Shown here piece by piece: positions 22,993 through 34,339 of a DNA stretch of 64,000 nt (position 1 is its first letter; each line of letters opens with the position of its first letter). The notes beneath the pieces are model-generated. The model ran no database searches. It had not been told where the DNA came from and worked only from the letters and a program-made list of their open reading frames with translations. A program made the translations under genes and the position numbers. Origin of the DNA: Timema cristinae (lineage: Eukaryota > Arthropoda > Insecta > Phasmatodea > Timematidae); the NCBI GenBank assembly GCA_039000515.1, contig JBCFYV010000100.1, positions 30,616,421 to 30,680,420 of the forward strand, written 5' to 3'.

Positions 22993-22997
22993 CACAC

Positions 22998-23036
22998 ACA
23001 ATATAATATAATATAATATAATATAATATAATATGA
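22998..23036. repeat. (AATAT)n microsatellite
   Basis: About eight pentamer copies directly after a SINE-C tail, in place of the usual TAA run. Confidence 0.9.
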
Positions 23037-23123
23037 GGCTAATGTTGTATTTGTTTTTAAAGTTTGTATAATTTTAGCATCTACAATATAAAATTTAATT
23101 ATTTTTAAACACTTGTCCGTTCT

Positions 23124-23346
23124 CCGTGTCTTACTACCCGTCCATGCTATATTTATAACTTATAGAGAATAAGAATAAGTAGGGCAGAAATGAGAGGAAA
23201 TGTACCCGTGGAAGGTAATGCAATAAACTATTTAGAGGGAGAAAATATCTCACAACAGCCAGCCAGGATTCAAAACCGGACCTTCCCCTGATTGTCAAAC
23301 TAAGTAATACGATACTTTGTACATCCACCAATGCAGGCTGAAACAC
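23124..23346 (-). mobile_element. SINE-C, minus strand, diverged
   Basis: Antisense tail GTGTCTTACTACCCGTCCAT, B box region GGATTCAAAACCGGACC, head remnant ATCCACCAATGCAGGC. It faces the SINE-C at 22741 tail to tail. Confidence 0.7.
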
Positions 23347-23696
23347 TTATAAGTTTTTACTTTTGTTTAAATTTTAATATCCTTAAACCTTTTAAAACTA
23401 ATGTGTATTACAACACTGAGCAATTATTTAATACATTCTTCGAATTATGGATACATACATAGCCCATATAAAATATATACTATTATAATAATTTACAATT
23501 TTCTTAAAGTTCAATATATTAACCATGTGGGTCTTATTCTCTTAGTAAATTTGTTTATATTGAACCCAAGGTGTATAATTATGTTATTATTCTAATCATG
23601 AAATTTAACTCGTGTTTGATTCTCTTGGTTAATATTATCTAAACTTTCTTCTAAATCCTTATCTAGCTGGTAAAATCTTTTTGGCTATGAATAAAA

Positions 23697-23815
23697 CAGC
23701 ACCTTAGCTCAGTCGGTAGTTACTTGATGGTTCCATGTTAGTTTCTCGGTATGGCTGCTATATTTATTATCGAATACATTTTTTTTACAGAGAGAAATTA
23801 TTAATGGTGGCAATA
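23697..23815 (+). mobile_element. SINE-H fragment (head)
   Basis: tRNA-like head CACCTTAGCTCAGTCGGTAG, then GTTTCTCGGTATGGCTGC. The order matches the SINE-H copies at 58490 and 59395 (B box followed by GGCATGGCCG). The T2 tail was not found. Confidence 0.5.
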
Positions 23816-23857
23816 CTGGGTGTTCAGTTTGCTTAAGTAAATTTGTAGGTGATATGC

Positions 23858-24280
23858 GGTCATCCATAAACCACGTAACGCTTTTTTTTTACCTTATTTT
23901 AGGACCATTCCTCTCCCTCGTATAACACTAAATTTACATTTAGACTAAGCCCCCCCCCCCCCTCCATTCTGTGTTACGTAACTTTTCACATCAAGAGTGA
24001 ATGTCATTCATTATTTCATAAAAAAAGCTTTTGTGCCACTCAAAGAGGAACTCAGATTTAATACTACTTAGAATCATATATATTGAATATACATAGCCCT
24101 AATTTTAAATAATTGTATAACTATACTTATTAATATTTTTACAAAGAATAGTAATAATTCTTTTTCATGGTCAGAATTAAAGTATAAGATTGGTGTTACG
24201 TAACACTGTAGCTTACCTAGTCTCCCTCCATATAGGCATTATAACTCTTGCAGCTGTTCTACGTGGCTTATGGATGACTT
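23858..24280. mobile_element. MITE with ~21-bp terminal inverted repeats
   Basis: The left end GTCATCCATAAACCACGTAA and the right end read on the minus strand (GTCATCCATAAGCCACGTAG) match over about 20 bp with few mismatches, 423 bp apart. Sub-terminal C-rich runs and TGTTACGTAAC words occur on both sides (near 23975 and 24194). There is no coding potential. No clear TSD seen. Confidence 0.7.
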
Positions 24281-25180
24281 TTATAATCAGTTGAATAAGA
24301 AAGTGTATTTTAAATACCTCTAATAAAAATATATATCAGAATAAACCATCATTAGCCGATGATTTTTGGACGCGTTGAAGTAAAGTTTGTCTTATAAGTG
24401 TTGTGCGTATTGAAATTAACTGACAAACTTTTTTGTAACTTGCAATATAATGTGTCATAGAAATGTTATACACATCATACAGTAGATTACCACTGTCAAT
24501 AAGTCAAAATTACCTTCAATTAAAATAACAACCACATCCTTAAAGATACGTTTTAAAATAATACATTAATTTTAAGCATTTAGATTTATTTTTTCCACCA
24601 AAACAACAATTAAAGAATGGACAATTATTTTAGTTATTGATAAATTTAAACACATTTTGACTGGCTATATAGCTAAATACATATTAATAAATATAAAGCT
24701 TTTAGAAATTACCCAGCTGTGTATTTTGAGCTTAAATTTAATCCTGAAGTTCTGACTTTAATGCCCACCAGTTCGACTAGATAGCTTATTCGCCAGTGTA
24801 TTTTTTTTCTTTATAGATGGGTAGTGTTTCAGCACTTTATAACAACTCCTACGTTATATTATATTTGAATGGGCTCATTAATAACTTTACGTTTAAACGC
24901 GAAATTAAAATTCATAATCTTTATGTAAGTTTCTAAAATATCATTACAACGATTTTTCTTGCGAAAATTCTCTGTCCATTTGTTTGTCTCGCTAATGTTC
25001 ATGTTTTTATATCCGTTTGTAATTTAGTGTTAAAAGAATATGTCATGTAACAAAGCGGAAGTTATTTTTCTAGTAGAGATATTTCCGTTGCTGTGGTGGT
25101 ATTATTCCATGGAATCTGATGTTCTCCGTAAAATTGGATCACACACTAGGGCCCTAGCTTGTGTGAACTCTCTCGACTTT
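24281..25180. other. No feature recognised
   Basis: AT-rich sequence with no open frame, SINE or terminal repeat that I could recognise. Confidence 0.5.
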
Positions 25181-25191
25181 TAAAACTTATC

Positions 25192-25480
25192 GGTGACCTG
25201 GTGGTCTAGGGGTAAGGTGTCAGACTTCTGTGCTGGCGGCCGGGGTTCAATCCTCGGTCACGGCACAGATTTATCTGATTTCCAAACCCTTCCTTCACCT
25301 CTGACAAGACATCTTGTGAATGTGGGGAATGCCAGGCCTCCACCGTGGTTCGGATTCCACGTTAAACTGTAGGTCCTCCATTTCATCTCACAATCACCCT
25401 GCCATTACACATTAGCGTAAGTGCGTATAACCCGAACGGGTAGTAAGACGCGGTGCTAATATTAATAATAATAATAATAA
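25192..25480 (+). mobile_element. SINE-B, full-length, 11-bp TSD
   Basis: Clean copy close to the consensus: head GTGACCTGGTGGTCTAGGGG, B box GGTTCAATCCTCGG, T1 tail, TAA run. TSD TAAAACTTATC at 25181-25191 and 25481-25491. Confidence 0.95.
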
Positions 25481-25916
25481 TAAAACTTATCCATAACATT
25501 AATAAAAAACTAAAACAAGATCAACTTTGTGAGTAAATGAACCGAAGAACGTGGTTATTTTCAAAGACTGTTGGATAGGAATAGGTGCAGTTAGCTTCTT
25601 GGATTAACAAAATACATTAAATAAATGAATACAATATGTGGCCATGTGTAAAACCAAATTTGTTATTAACGTTTCTGTTAATAGCTGTTTGGCAGTAGGA
25701 GAACAAACGGGGAAGAGGAAAAATTTAAATGCTAAATCAATATGTGTTGTTTTAAGTTCTAATAGTCTATTCACTAAGATCCATTATATGCGCCTATAAA
25801 AAATAATTTTCATTTACCAGTAATTTAGAAGTCTTAATGTTCATAAATGAGAATTTTGGGACTTGATTATAAAATTTCAACTTTTATAACTATGTTTACA
25901 AGTCTATATACAGGAT

Positions 25917-26112
25917 ATTTGGAAATTAAATAAATGCCCAAACTGCGCATATAGTTTGTTTGAACTGAAAGTAATATAAAATTCCGTTCCCGTATACTTA
26001 CGTCTGGCAAACTATGCTAATACCATTAAATTGTGTTCAAAATTTCGGCGTACAGCGCAGGAAGAGAAAATCTGTGCAAGCATGCGTTTACAACAAATCC
26101 ATACAATCATCT
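25917..26112 (+). repeat. Single arm of the long-inverted-repeat element (see 47409)
   Basis: Shares order and words with each arm of the foldback at 47409-47965: AGTTTGTTTGAACTGAAAGT, ATACCATTAAATTGTGTTCA, GCGTACAGCGCAGGAAGAG, GCAAGCATGCGTTTACAACA. Only one arm is present here. It begins near TACAGGATATTTGG. Confidence 0.75.
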
Positions 26113-26750
26113 CCGAGTAGGTTTATAGCTTTCCAAATAATTGTTTTATAATTATTTTTCAATTTATTTGTGTTTTTTTATAATACGATAAAACAGATCT
26201 ACTGGTTTCAATTTTCTTGAATTATTTAAGTTTAAAAAAAAATCGTTGTTCACTTTTACAAAAACAAACAGACAATGTTTACAATTTAATTCGCAACTTA
26301 ACATTTGAAAGCTCCCTGAAAGAGGGGACCCGGAGTAAACTGCTTGATTTTCTCCACCCTTTGGACCTCTTTGTTGAACTTATTAATTTAAAGTAGCAAT
26401 AAAATGAACGACTCCATTGAAAATGAATGATCAGTTATTCTACCTTGTGGGCATGCAAGTGACCTGCAAAGGCCAAGAACCACTATTATTATTAATATTA
26501 TTATTGTTTGTTTCTTGTAATTAATTTCAGTCTCATCAGATTCGGTGCTCTCTCGTGGATTTTGTTTGAACACAGGGAAGGGGAAAGCCTCGGGTCTAAT
26601 TCAATTAGTGTTCCAAGTACCTCCCAAGGGGGTTTTCGCCGTAGAGTAAGGGTTGATGGTGATCTGTGCGTTGTTTGGTTCCCAGCAAAGTTCAACTGCC
26701 CACCCGCCTTTGATATTCTTTGTAAAGTTCATGGTCATTAATGAGGATGT

Positions 26751-27008
26751 ACTCGCCTCGGTGGCGTAGTTAGCTAACGCGGTAATTTCGTGTATAGCCA
26801 GACTACCGAGGACGGGAGATCGAGGTTCGAATCTCGTTGGGTGAACTGGGCGTGGTTTTTGCCTTAAATGATTTTCCCCTCTCCCTCCACGCAGGTTCGG
26901 GCGGACTTACTCTAAATTCAACCTTCTAAATTCCTAATCCATTAGAGTGATTAGTATTTAAGCGTATAACCCAAACGGGTAGTAAGACGTGGTGCTAAAT
27001 ACAAATAA
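26751..27008 (+). mobile_element. SINE-A, 14-bp TSD
   Basis: A more diverged SINE-A (head CTCGCCTCGGTGGCGTAGTT, B box GGTTCGAATCTCG), T1 tail ending TACAAATAA rather than TAA repeats. TSD ATTAATGAGGATGT at 26737-26750 and 27009-27022. Confidence 0.93.
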
Positions 27009-27094
27009 ATTAATGAGGATGTGTTTGAGCTGCACCCCTATTTGATTGTCTTCGGTTCGAATCTTAACTTAAGCTGCTTCAGTAGTTAAATTAT

Positions 27095-27325
27095 CTGGTC
27101 ACTTAGGTGTAGCCCTAGTTGGAGTACCTTTGACGGGGGAGATCAGGTTTCAAATTCGGATATGTTATCCGGAAGGTGCTTTAAAAAAATTGTTTGCCAC
27201 GATCCCTTCACGAAAATCGGTATACACGGAATTTAAAGTCAATACACCTCGTTTCTAAAACAATAGCGCAATTAGAATGTATGCCTATGTGTATGGCCAG
27301 AATGGATAATAAATAAAACGCGGTG
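27095..27325 (+). mobile_element. SINE-C, strongly diverged
   Basis: GACGGGGGAGATCAGGTTTC, TTGTTTGCCACGATCCCTTC, CAATAGCGCAATTAGAATG, and a T1 remnant CCAGAATGGATAATAAATAA followed by ACGCGGTGCC. Recognised by order of landmarks. Confidence 0.65.
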
Positions 27326-27427
27326 CCTGTGAACCTGATTTCTTATCTAGTTGTACCAGGTTCGATTCACGATAAGGTAGAACATTTATTACAGTAGCAT
27401 TGGAATTCCCCTGATTCCACTAAGTAT

Positions 27428-27690
27428 ATGTGTAAACCGCGTCTTACTACACCCCAGGGGCTATCCAAATATTTCAAACTAATGGGGCAGGGATGAGTAA
27501 AGTTGAAGTAAATTGAAATTTACCTAAATTTTCATGAAGGGAGGGAGAAAAACAATTTTCTAAAACTAGGCCATCATTAAAAAAAAATTCCTCAGCACAA
27601 TTGGCTGTGACTCAAGCCTCTTATTTATCCGCCACTGGAAAACCAAACTAGGCGCGAGGTTTACGTCTTAGCTCACGTGCCATCGATGTT
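27428..27690 (-). mobile_element. SINE-C, minus strand, diverged
   Basis: Antisense tail AACCGCGTCTTACTACACCC, then CTAATGGGGCAGGGATGAG and a body piece GAAGGGAGGGAGAAAAAC. The head is poorly preserved. Confidence 0.6.
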
Positions 27691-27818
27691 GCTACCAAGG
27701 GATCAGTTGACAGTCTATAGATTAAATATTGTGTATGGCCAATAATTAAAGTAAGATACGTTACAACTCAGTAAAAAATACTCTTTTTTGATGGTTACTA
27801 AAGTTATTAACATAATTT

Positions 27819-28066
27819 GTGACCTGGTGGCTTAGGGGTAAGGTGTTCAATCCTCGGTCCCGGTACACATTTATGTGATTACCAAACCCTTCCTTCACCT
27901 CTGACAAGACGTATATTAATCACAACTTGTGAATGTGTGGAATGCCAGGCCTCCACCGTGGTTCGGATCCCACGTTAAACTGTAGGTCCTTCATTTCATC
28001 TCACAATCACCCTACCATTACACATTAGCGTAAGTGCGTATAACACGAACGGTTAGTAAGACGTGG

Positions 28067-28096
<30 letters not shown>
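27819..28096 (+). mobile_element. SINE-B with deletion in the head
   Basis: Head GTGACCTGGTGGCTTAGGGG, then AAGGTGTTCAATCCTCGG, which lacks about 25 bases between the A and B boxes. Full body and T1 tail. Possible short TSD ATAATTT. Confidence 0.9.
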
Positions 28097-28098
<2 letters not shown>

Positions 28099-28339
28099 TA
28101 ATTTTCCCATATTTCTACATCAATTCATGTAATCTTAAGCAATTATTTTGATAGATATCAATACCTATAAAATTATATTAATAATATAGTAAAATGTCAT
28201 CAATATTGACCACGAAAAAACCTTATTTTCCTACCAGAATCCTACTGTACACCACCCAATGCTATTAAACCGTTCTAAAAAAATTGTGGCGGCATGATTT
28301 AACATCGACTAAAGGGAAACGGTCAAGATTGCTAAGACG

Positions 28340-28530
28340 TTAATAGCACGTTTCCACCTATTCGTAATATAACCGCATTTACGTGGAAAGAGAGTGGAAA
28401 CCAGTAAGTAAAACCCACTATCATTGGACCCAGCCGGAGTTCGAACCCCGATCACTATCTCATCATCAGTATAGTCTAACACAAGAGTGACGACTTAGGC
28501 CGGTCAATCACTGAAGTGGGTAAAATATGA
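28340..28530 (-). mobile_element. SINE-C, minus strand, tail missing
   Basis: Antisense body ACGTGGAAAGAGAGTGGAAA, perfect B box GAGTTCGAACCCCGATC, head to CACTGAAGTGGGT. The 3' tail is poorly defined. Confidence 0.75.
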
Positions 28531-28964
28531 TTTATTCTTCTCTTGCAGATCTACGTCGAGTTTTTAAAACCTCTCCACTAAATATTGTGCAGATTCCGTC
28601 AGTGAATATATATATGACTTGGTCAAAATATAGCTTGCAATAAGTTACGTGAAGTTAAAGTAAACGTTGTATACTAAATTTCATGAGATAGGTTTGCATT
28701 TAATTACAAAACTAAACCCTGTCTAGTTGTTTAGACATTACTACAGCATATAATATTTGAAAAAAGTTGGTACGATCTGGTACCAACCCCAATTTTCATA
28801 CAAACTGTGCTAATATTTCTATCTAGTGTCCGACAAGCGGGGAATAAATAGATTATCTGACGTGTTTCAGCAAAATACCAGCATAAGTTTCCAACATTAA
28901 GGTAATTTGATAGTCAAAAATTTTCTTGCGCAGTAATTTTAACAAGTGTATTTATCTTCCTACA

Positions 28965-29250
28965 GGTGACCTGGTGGTCTAGGGGTACGGTGTCAGACTT
29001 CTATGCTGGCGGCCGGGGTTCGATCCTCGGTCCCGGCAGAGATTTATCTGATTTCCAAACCCTTCCTACACCTCTGACAAGACATCTTGTGAATGTGTGG
29101 AATGCCAGGTCGCCACCGTGGTTCGGATTCCACGTTAAACTGTAGGTCCTTCATTTCATCTCACAATCACCCTACCATTACACATTAGCGTAAGTGCGTA
29201 TAACCCGAACGGGTAGTAAGACGCGGTGCTAATAATAATAATAATAATAA
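28965..29250 (+). mobile_element. SINE-B, full-length, 12-bp TSD
   Basis: Complete SINE-B. TSD TATCTTCCTACA at 28953-28964 and 29251-29262. It is inserted at the 5' end of the truncated SINE-B that follows. Confidence 0.93.
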
Positions 29251-29262
29251 TATCTTCCTACA

Positions 29263-29427
29263 CCTCTGACAATACGTGTATTAATAACAACTTCTGAATG
29301 TGTGGAATGCCAGGCCTCCACCGTGGTTCGGAATCCATGTTAAACTGTAGCTCCTCCATTTCAACTCACAATCCCCTAACATTACACATTAGAGCGTATA
29401 GCCCGAACGGGTAGTAAGACGCGGTGC

Positions 29428-29479
<52 letters not shown>

Positions 29480-29480
29480 T
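29263..29480 (+). mobile_element. SINE-B, 5'-truncated
   Basis: Starts inside the body (CACCTCTGACAATACGTGTA), has no head, and ends in T1 plus a long TAA run (~50 bp). Truncation at the 5' end is typical of target-primed reverse transcription. Confidence 0.85.
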
Positions 29481-29509
29481 TGATTTTAATCCAGTTATAA
29501 TAAAAATCA

Positions 29510-29640
29510 TGCGTACGTACCCCTTTTTTTCAAATATCTACCCCTTTTGGTGAATACGTACCCCTTTTACGACATCATAGCTGCGACACAGCAAGAGTAG
29601 AAGAACTATGTCCTATGTCCTATGTCCTATGTTTCACAAA
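29510..29640. repeat. Short local repeats
   Basis: Three TACCCCTTTT-like words at 29517-29568 and about four CCTATGT heptamers at 29607-29632. Low information. Confidence 0.6.
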
Positions 29641-29924
29641 CAGTCAGGATTGCGACATTAATTTTCATAATCAGGGCTACGACATTCATCAGAAAGTAGG
29701 ATAAGGTAAAATCTAGCGGAGGAATGACGTCATCGGGAAAACCCACTTTTGCACAAGATTGTTTGCGGAACTGTTTCTCGATCCCAGAGTGCTAGAAAAA
29801 AGGGGTATGCAGCAACTGATAAAAAAGTGGCGCAAAACCGAAAGTGTCCCCAATACGAAAAAGAACATAGTACCGTCTGTTAGTACCTCACCTGTAGTTC
29901 GCGATGTTTGTGATATTATTATCA

Positions 29925-30195
29925 TCACGTCTTACTACCCGTTCGGGTTATACGCACTTTAGCTCATGTGTAATGGGTAGGGTGATTGTGAGATGAAATG
30001 GAGGACCTACAGTTGAACGTGGAATCCGAAGCATGGTGGAGGCCAGACATTCTACACATTCACAAGTTGTGATTAATACACGCCTTGTTAGAGGTAAAGG
30101 AAGGATTTGGCAATCAAATAAATCTGTTCCGAGGATTGAGGCCCGGACCCCCAGAAAAGAAGTCCAACACCTTACACCTAGACCATCAGGTCACC
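29925..30195 (-). mobile_element. SINE-B, minus strand, diverged
   Basis: Antisense T1 CACGTCTTACTACCCGTTCG, body ACAGTTGAACGTGGAATCCG, head ending CTAGACCATCAGGTCACC. No clear TSD. Confidence 0.88.
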
Positions 30196-30417
30196 TTATT
30201 TGTGGTAAAATTAACCAAATACCCAAGAAACGTACCCGGAAGTTAGCCCGGTAAGTCAGCGTAAGTCAGATAATATGATTGTATACGTGTGCACACTCTT
30301 ACAGTTGAAACCGTATCGTGTAACGTGCGTCTAGGAATAATTAAGAGACAGATAAAGTAAAACGTGTAGAATACTGTACGCGACTCCTTTACAGCATCGC
30401 CGATGAGATGCACAATT

Positions 30418-31015
30418 CTACTCAATGATTGTTGTCTGATGAAGCCTGGTTCTATTTAACCGACGGTACCATCTCTCGAATCTTAAGGTAGTGCTCAACC
30501 GAAAATCCCCACGAATAACCTCTGGATGCGGAAAAATACCGGGGTGTGATGTGCCGTGCCCGCACAGTGGATTATAGGACCCGTCTTCTTTGAGAAGACT
30601 GTCAACAAATACATGCACCTGGGAGTATGTGAACACTTTTATGCGAAGCCAACACCCTGAAGAGCTGTAGTTGTGCAAATTTCAACAAGAATCAAGATGG
30701 GACCACTTGAAATACGTCTAGAGTAACACTAGCCCCAATCGATGAAGCATTCCCAGATGAACGAACTGTCATCAAAAGTTTGTGTTATTCACGTCCCCCA
30801 GACCTGACCACATGTGACTATTACCTTTGGGCTACCAAAAGGGGAAAGTTTATGGGACGAACCAGCACAATCTTCAGGAATTTCAGGAGAACATTCGTAA
30901 CGTTATCGCAGTCATCGACTGTACAGTGCTGCAGAGAGTTAAACAAAGCATTCTGATCCAGGTTCAGAGGTGTATTGAGGCTGAAGGAGATCACTTCCAA
31001 CATCTTCTTTAATGG
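30418..31015 (+). pseudogene. Tc1/mariner-superfamily transposase relic
   Basis: Fragments of a transposase appear in order but in shifting frames. They are LSDEAWFYLTDG (about 30430), CAVPAQWIIGPVFFEKTVNK (about 30551), a stretch ending in a PPDLTTCDYYLW box (about 30795-30831), and YQKGKVYGTNQHNLQEFQEN..VLQRV..QRCIEAEGDHFQHLL (30833-31012). The PPDLTxxD box with the last catalytic D, and the spacing of the blocks, match mariner-type DD-D transposases. Stops and frameshifts break it at least three times, and the N-terminal DNA-binding part is not recognisable. The last ~60 codons are open. I could not locate terminal repeats. Clearly dead; superfamily call is firm, family is not. Confidence 0.85.
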
Positions 31016-31076
31016 CAGGTAAGGTGTTGAAAATCGTTCATTCTCATACGGTACATTTGTATTACTACAGGCCTAC

Positions 31077-31509
31077 CAGTGATGGGCAAAATACAGCCCA
31101 TGGACAAGTTCAATGCAGCCCATGAAAGGATTTCAAATTATGATAGCAAAAAAAAAAATGTTAAAAACAAGGAAAAACAAGAAAATAATGCATTTCTATT
31201 TCATAGCTTAGTGACCAGTGTTCAGAGATTAAATAATACGAAAACCATCCATGAAATTGGAATGTTAACGTTTGGTTGCGGTAATTCAGATTGTGTTAAG
31301 TATATCTTTTATTTAAGTACAGTATTTGTTAAACAATTTAGACAACTCACATTGTATTAGAATTAAATATCATTATAATACAAATCCATTTAATAATTGA
31401 TAGTACTATAGTTTTGTAAAATGTACCATTGTAACTTTTTAATAAACTGTGTTGACCCACGTTTTTCTTATTTCTTCTGACCCAATCCCCGAAAAGTTTG
31501 CCAATCAGC
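31077..31509. mobile_element. Possible hAT-type non-autonomous element
   Basis: The left end CAGTGATGGGCAAAATACAG is of the CAGxGxTGGGCAAA type common at hAT ends. The minus strand of the right end reads TGCTGATTGGCAAACTTTTC, an approximate inverted match. It has a 93-codon open frame (31079-31360) without recognised domains. No 8-bp TSD seen. Confidence 0.45.
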
Positions 31510-31824
31510 ATTACTATATATTTACTCACTTGAGCATGCATTGTATTGTACGGATTTAATTTTTAGGGACTGATTCTTTGTTAGGTTGGCTTGTTTAGGT
31601 TATAATCGTGTTCTGTTATAAGATAGGCTAGTTTAGGCTGCGATAGCTAGAATTGTGTTGTCATATTATCCATCACTTGCTGTATTTCATTTTACAGTTG
31701 AATTTAAGAGTTAAAAAGCAAGCTTTGAATTAATAAAGAAGTATTTCCAACAAACCTCTATAGTTTATAAAATATTCTTAGGGACCTAGACAATCAACTT
31801 AAAACTATGTTGATAGACAACATT

Positions 31825-32095
31825 ACACCCGAAGCGGTGGAACATTGTATAATACGTCAATATCGAAATAGACTGGATTGCAGATTACTGACAGGGTGTG
31901 GTTAAAATCATGACCGGGTGCACTTGTTTTTTTTTTTCAACATGTAATTTGTCATTAATTTTTCCATTCCTTTCCCAGGTTAATGAGGGTCTCTATAAAT
32001 TATTCACTTTATCTCCGTCCCTTAAATCAATCTGCTAATAAGCATTGTACTTAATATTAAAATAATATATACCCACTAGCACGAAGACGTGTAAA
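31825..32095 (+). mobile_element. SINE-C, strongly diverged
   Basis: ACACCCGAAGCGGTGGAACA, GACTGGATTGCAGATTACTG, ATGACCGGGTGCACTTG, TTCCATTCCTTTCCC, and a degraded tail ACCCACTAGCACGAAGACGT. Confidence 0.55.
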
Positions 32096-32699
32096 TAAAA
32101 CAAAAGGTAAAACCGGGGTACGAACCATGGCATTCAACACGTGACTGATTTCTTCCCCACGCCAGCTGCAGCATTCCCAAGTCTCAAGAGGAATTCTGGC
32201 GTACTGCTTGGTGTAAATAAACAGAGCACGTCCATTTTATCTGCCGTCTAGAATCAAGAAGTCGTAAAAAATAAACAGTTTGGAAATATCGTTCTGTGCC
32301 ATGGTCACCTAATAGACTAGCTGAACCGGATGTGTATTATATACTGGTAAAAAAATCTTCCGTTACTTTAAATAATTATGTCATATTTATAATAGTTTCT
32401 TTCAAAATTGTAACAAATTTGATCTAAACTGTTTGAGATCTAGAATTGCGTATCACTTGACAGTTATAGAGACAGACATAATGTAATTTGTATCAATAAT
32501 AAAATGTCAGCAGTAACTATCAGTTACATAATATAACTCGGGACACGCTGGCAACCGAGTTAATGAGTTGGGACTATTTAATATTTATTTCTTATTATAA
32601 ACTAAAAGGGATTAAGCCTATCTCCGATATGTGCAATTTAGGATTTAATGCGAATTCTGTTTAATGTTTATAGTCATGTTCTAGATTTTTTTTTATAAG

Positions 32700-33125
32700 G
32701 GATGCGTGATTTGTGTCCATAACTCCGACAAGTTATCGTTTTTTTTTCTTGTTTTTGATTTTTCCCGTAAGAATGGCATGTTCCATATTATTCATGACAA
32801 ATTGCAGCTCTTTACGACTCACTTTATACGTCGAGTCTACTATCTTGGATCCAGTATCTTAAAATTTGCAAGTTTTGAATGTTTTTTTTTTTGTAAATAA
32901 GGCATGATCCACAGCGTCCATCCCAAATATTGGCTCTCTTGATTCAATTTGTATATTGCGTCCACAATCTTGGGTACACCATGTTGGATTTTTCAAATTT
33001 CTGATTTTTCTCATAATGCGCCTTAACGTTCATATCAAATTTCAGCTCCCTAGGGTATCGGAAATGGGATAAAGAGCCCTAAAAGGACAGACGCACTGCA
33101 TGGGTCTTATATAATTATGTAGATT
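32700..33125 (+). repeat. Possible LINE 3'-end-like repeat
   Basis: Two imperfect blocks share words such as ATGACAAATTGCAGCTC / ATATCAAATTTCAGCTCCCT and TCTTGGATCC / TCTTGGGTAC, then AAAAGGACAGACGCACTG. This resembles non-coding 3' ends of some LINEs. No protein evidence. Confidence 0.3.
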
Positions 33126-34049
33126 GTGTGTCGGCTATAGTGTTTTAAGTGTCCAGACGTTGATTCTTAGAATGTATCTATCATTTATCAATAAGTTTAT
33201 CATATTACATAATCCATCGATTAAATCTTCTAAATACCCTATTTTAACTCATCATTAAGCTGTGTTAAAACCGTAATGAGATATACTTGACAAAACCAAA
33301 AGTGCATACCCATTCGGTTGCTTTTTTTTCTTTACATTAAAATACGATTTATTCAAAAATCTCTTTTTCTGAGTGCTATACTAATGCAAAATGGTATTTT
33401 ATTTCCAGACAATTTTTATTACAATTTCTAGCTTAGTGATAGATAGTTTTTTTATCCGACTGATAAAATTTTTAAATAAAAATAATGTTGACTCTAAAAC
33501 TATATCTAAATCGACTCTACATTTTTTAAAACAAATGTATAGCTTCACTTTTTTTTTTGCAGAAGAAATTTGAGCAGCTAAGCTCATTGGTAAAAATGCA
33601 CAGAGTAAGAATATAACACACATATGTAGCTGCATTGAAGAGTAGTATTACTGGTGTAAAAGAAAATCCCTTTCTAAACAAACTACAGGCCCAACAAAAT
33701 TTGAAAATACTTATCTTTGGTGAAACGAGCCCAATGGATTGCTTGCTGAAAACACGTAAGCATTCTTTTCTCTGGTAATGATTCATTGTAGTTGGCTACA
33801 TTCCATTTTCTCATGGTCACTATAGTTTCAAAAATTAAACGTTTATTTGACTTGTCAGATTTTAACGTGCTAGTATGAATGATATGAAGGGGGGGAGGGA
33901 GGGAGGATAAATATTTTCTTTATCAAAACTAAAACTCGACACAAATAAATTAAATATTTCTATCAATCTGGATAATATTTCTATACTATATATAAAAGCT
34001 CTGTAAGTGTTAGGTTTTTGTGTATTTTCCTTTAAGTTTGGCAGACATA

Positions 34050-34300
34050 CGATCAATAATAAGCATCAATATTTCTACACCATGGTTTACTGGATTATCC
34101 GCATGGGGTAGGAGGAGGAAGATGTAATTATAGTGGAAATATACTCGCAATTGTATGAAGATTAAGTGGGAAGCAAAACTAAAAAAAAAAAAAAAATCTG
34201 TACAATTGTCCAGGATTTGAATCCCAAACCTCTCATCTCTAGAAAAAAAGGTACTTAACGAGCCTGACACCTTTTATCCATCGAGACAACCAATGTGGAT
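34050..34300 (-). mobile_element. tRNA-derived SINE-like sequence, minus strand
   Basis: Minus strand: GTTGTCTCGATGGATAAAAG (A-box region), AGGTTTGGGATTCAAATCC (B-box-like), then a poly-T/poly-A break at about 34180. Head-like order only. The family is not one of A-C. Confidence 0.4.
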
Positions 34301-34339
34301 AGGATCTTTTTTTGTGTGTGTGGCCTATTTGTATACAAG

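Noticed and set aside
29759..29962. 67-codon frame ending in SINE sequence
   Set aside because: The first 50 codons look protein-like in composition, but I recognise no domain, and the end is antisense SINE-B tail.
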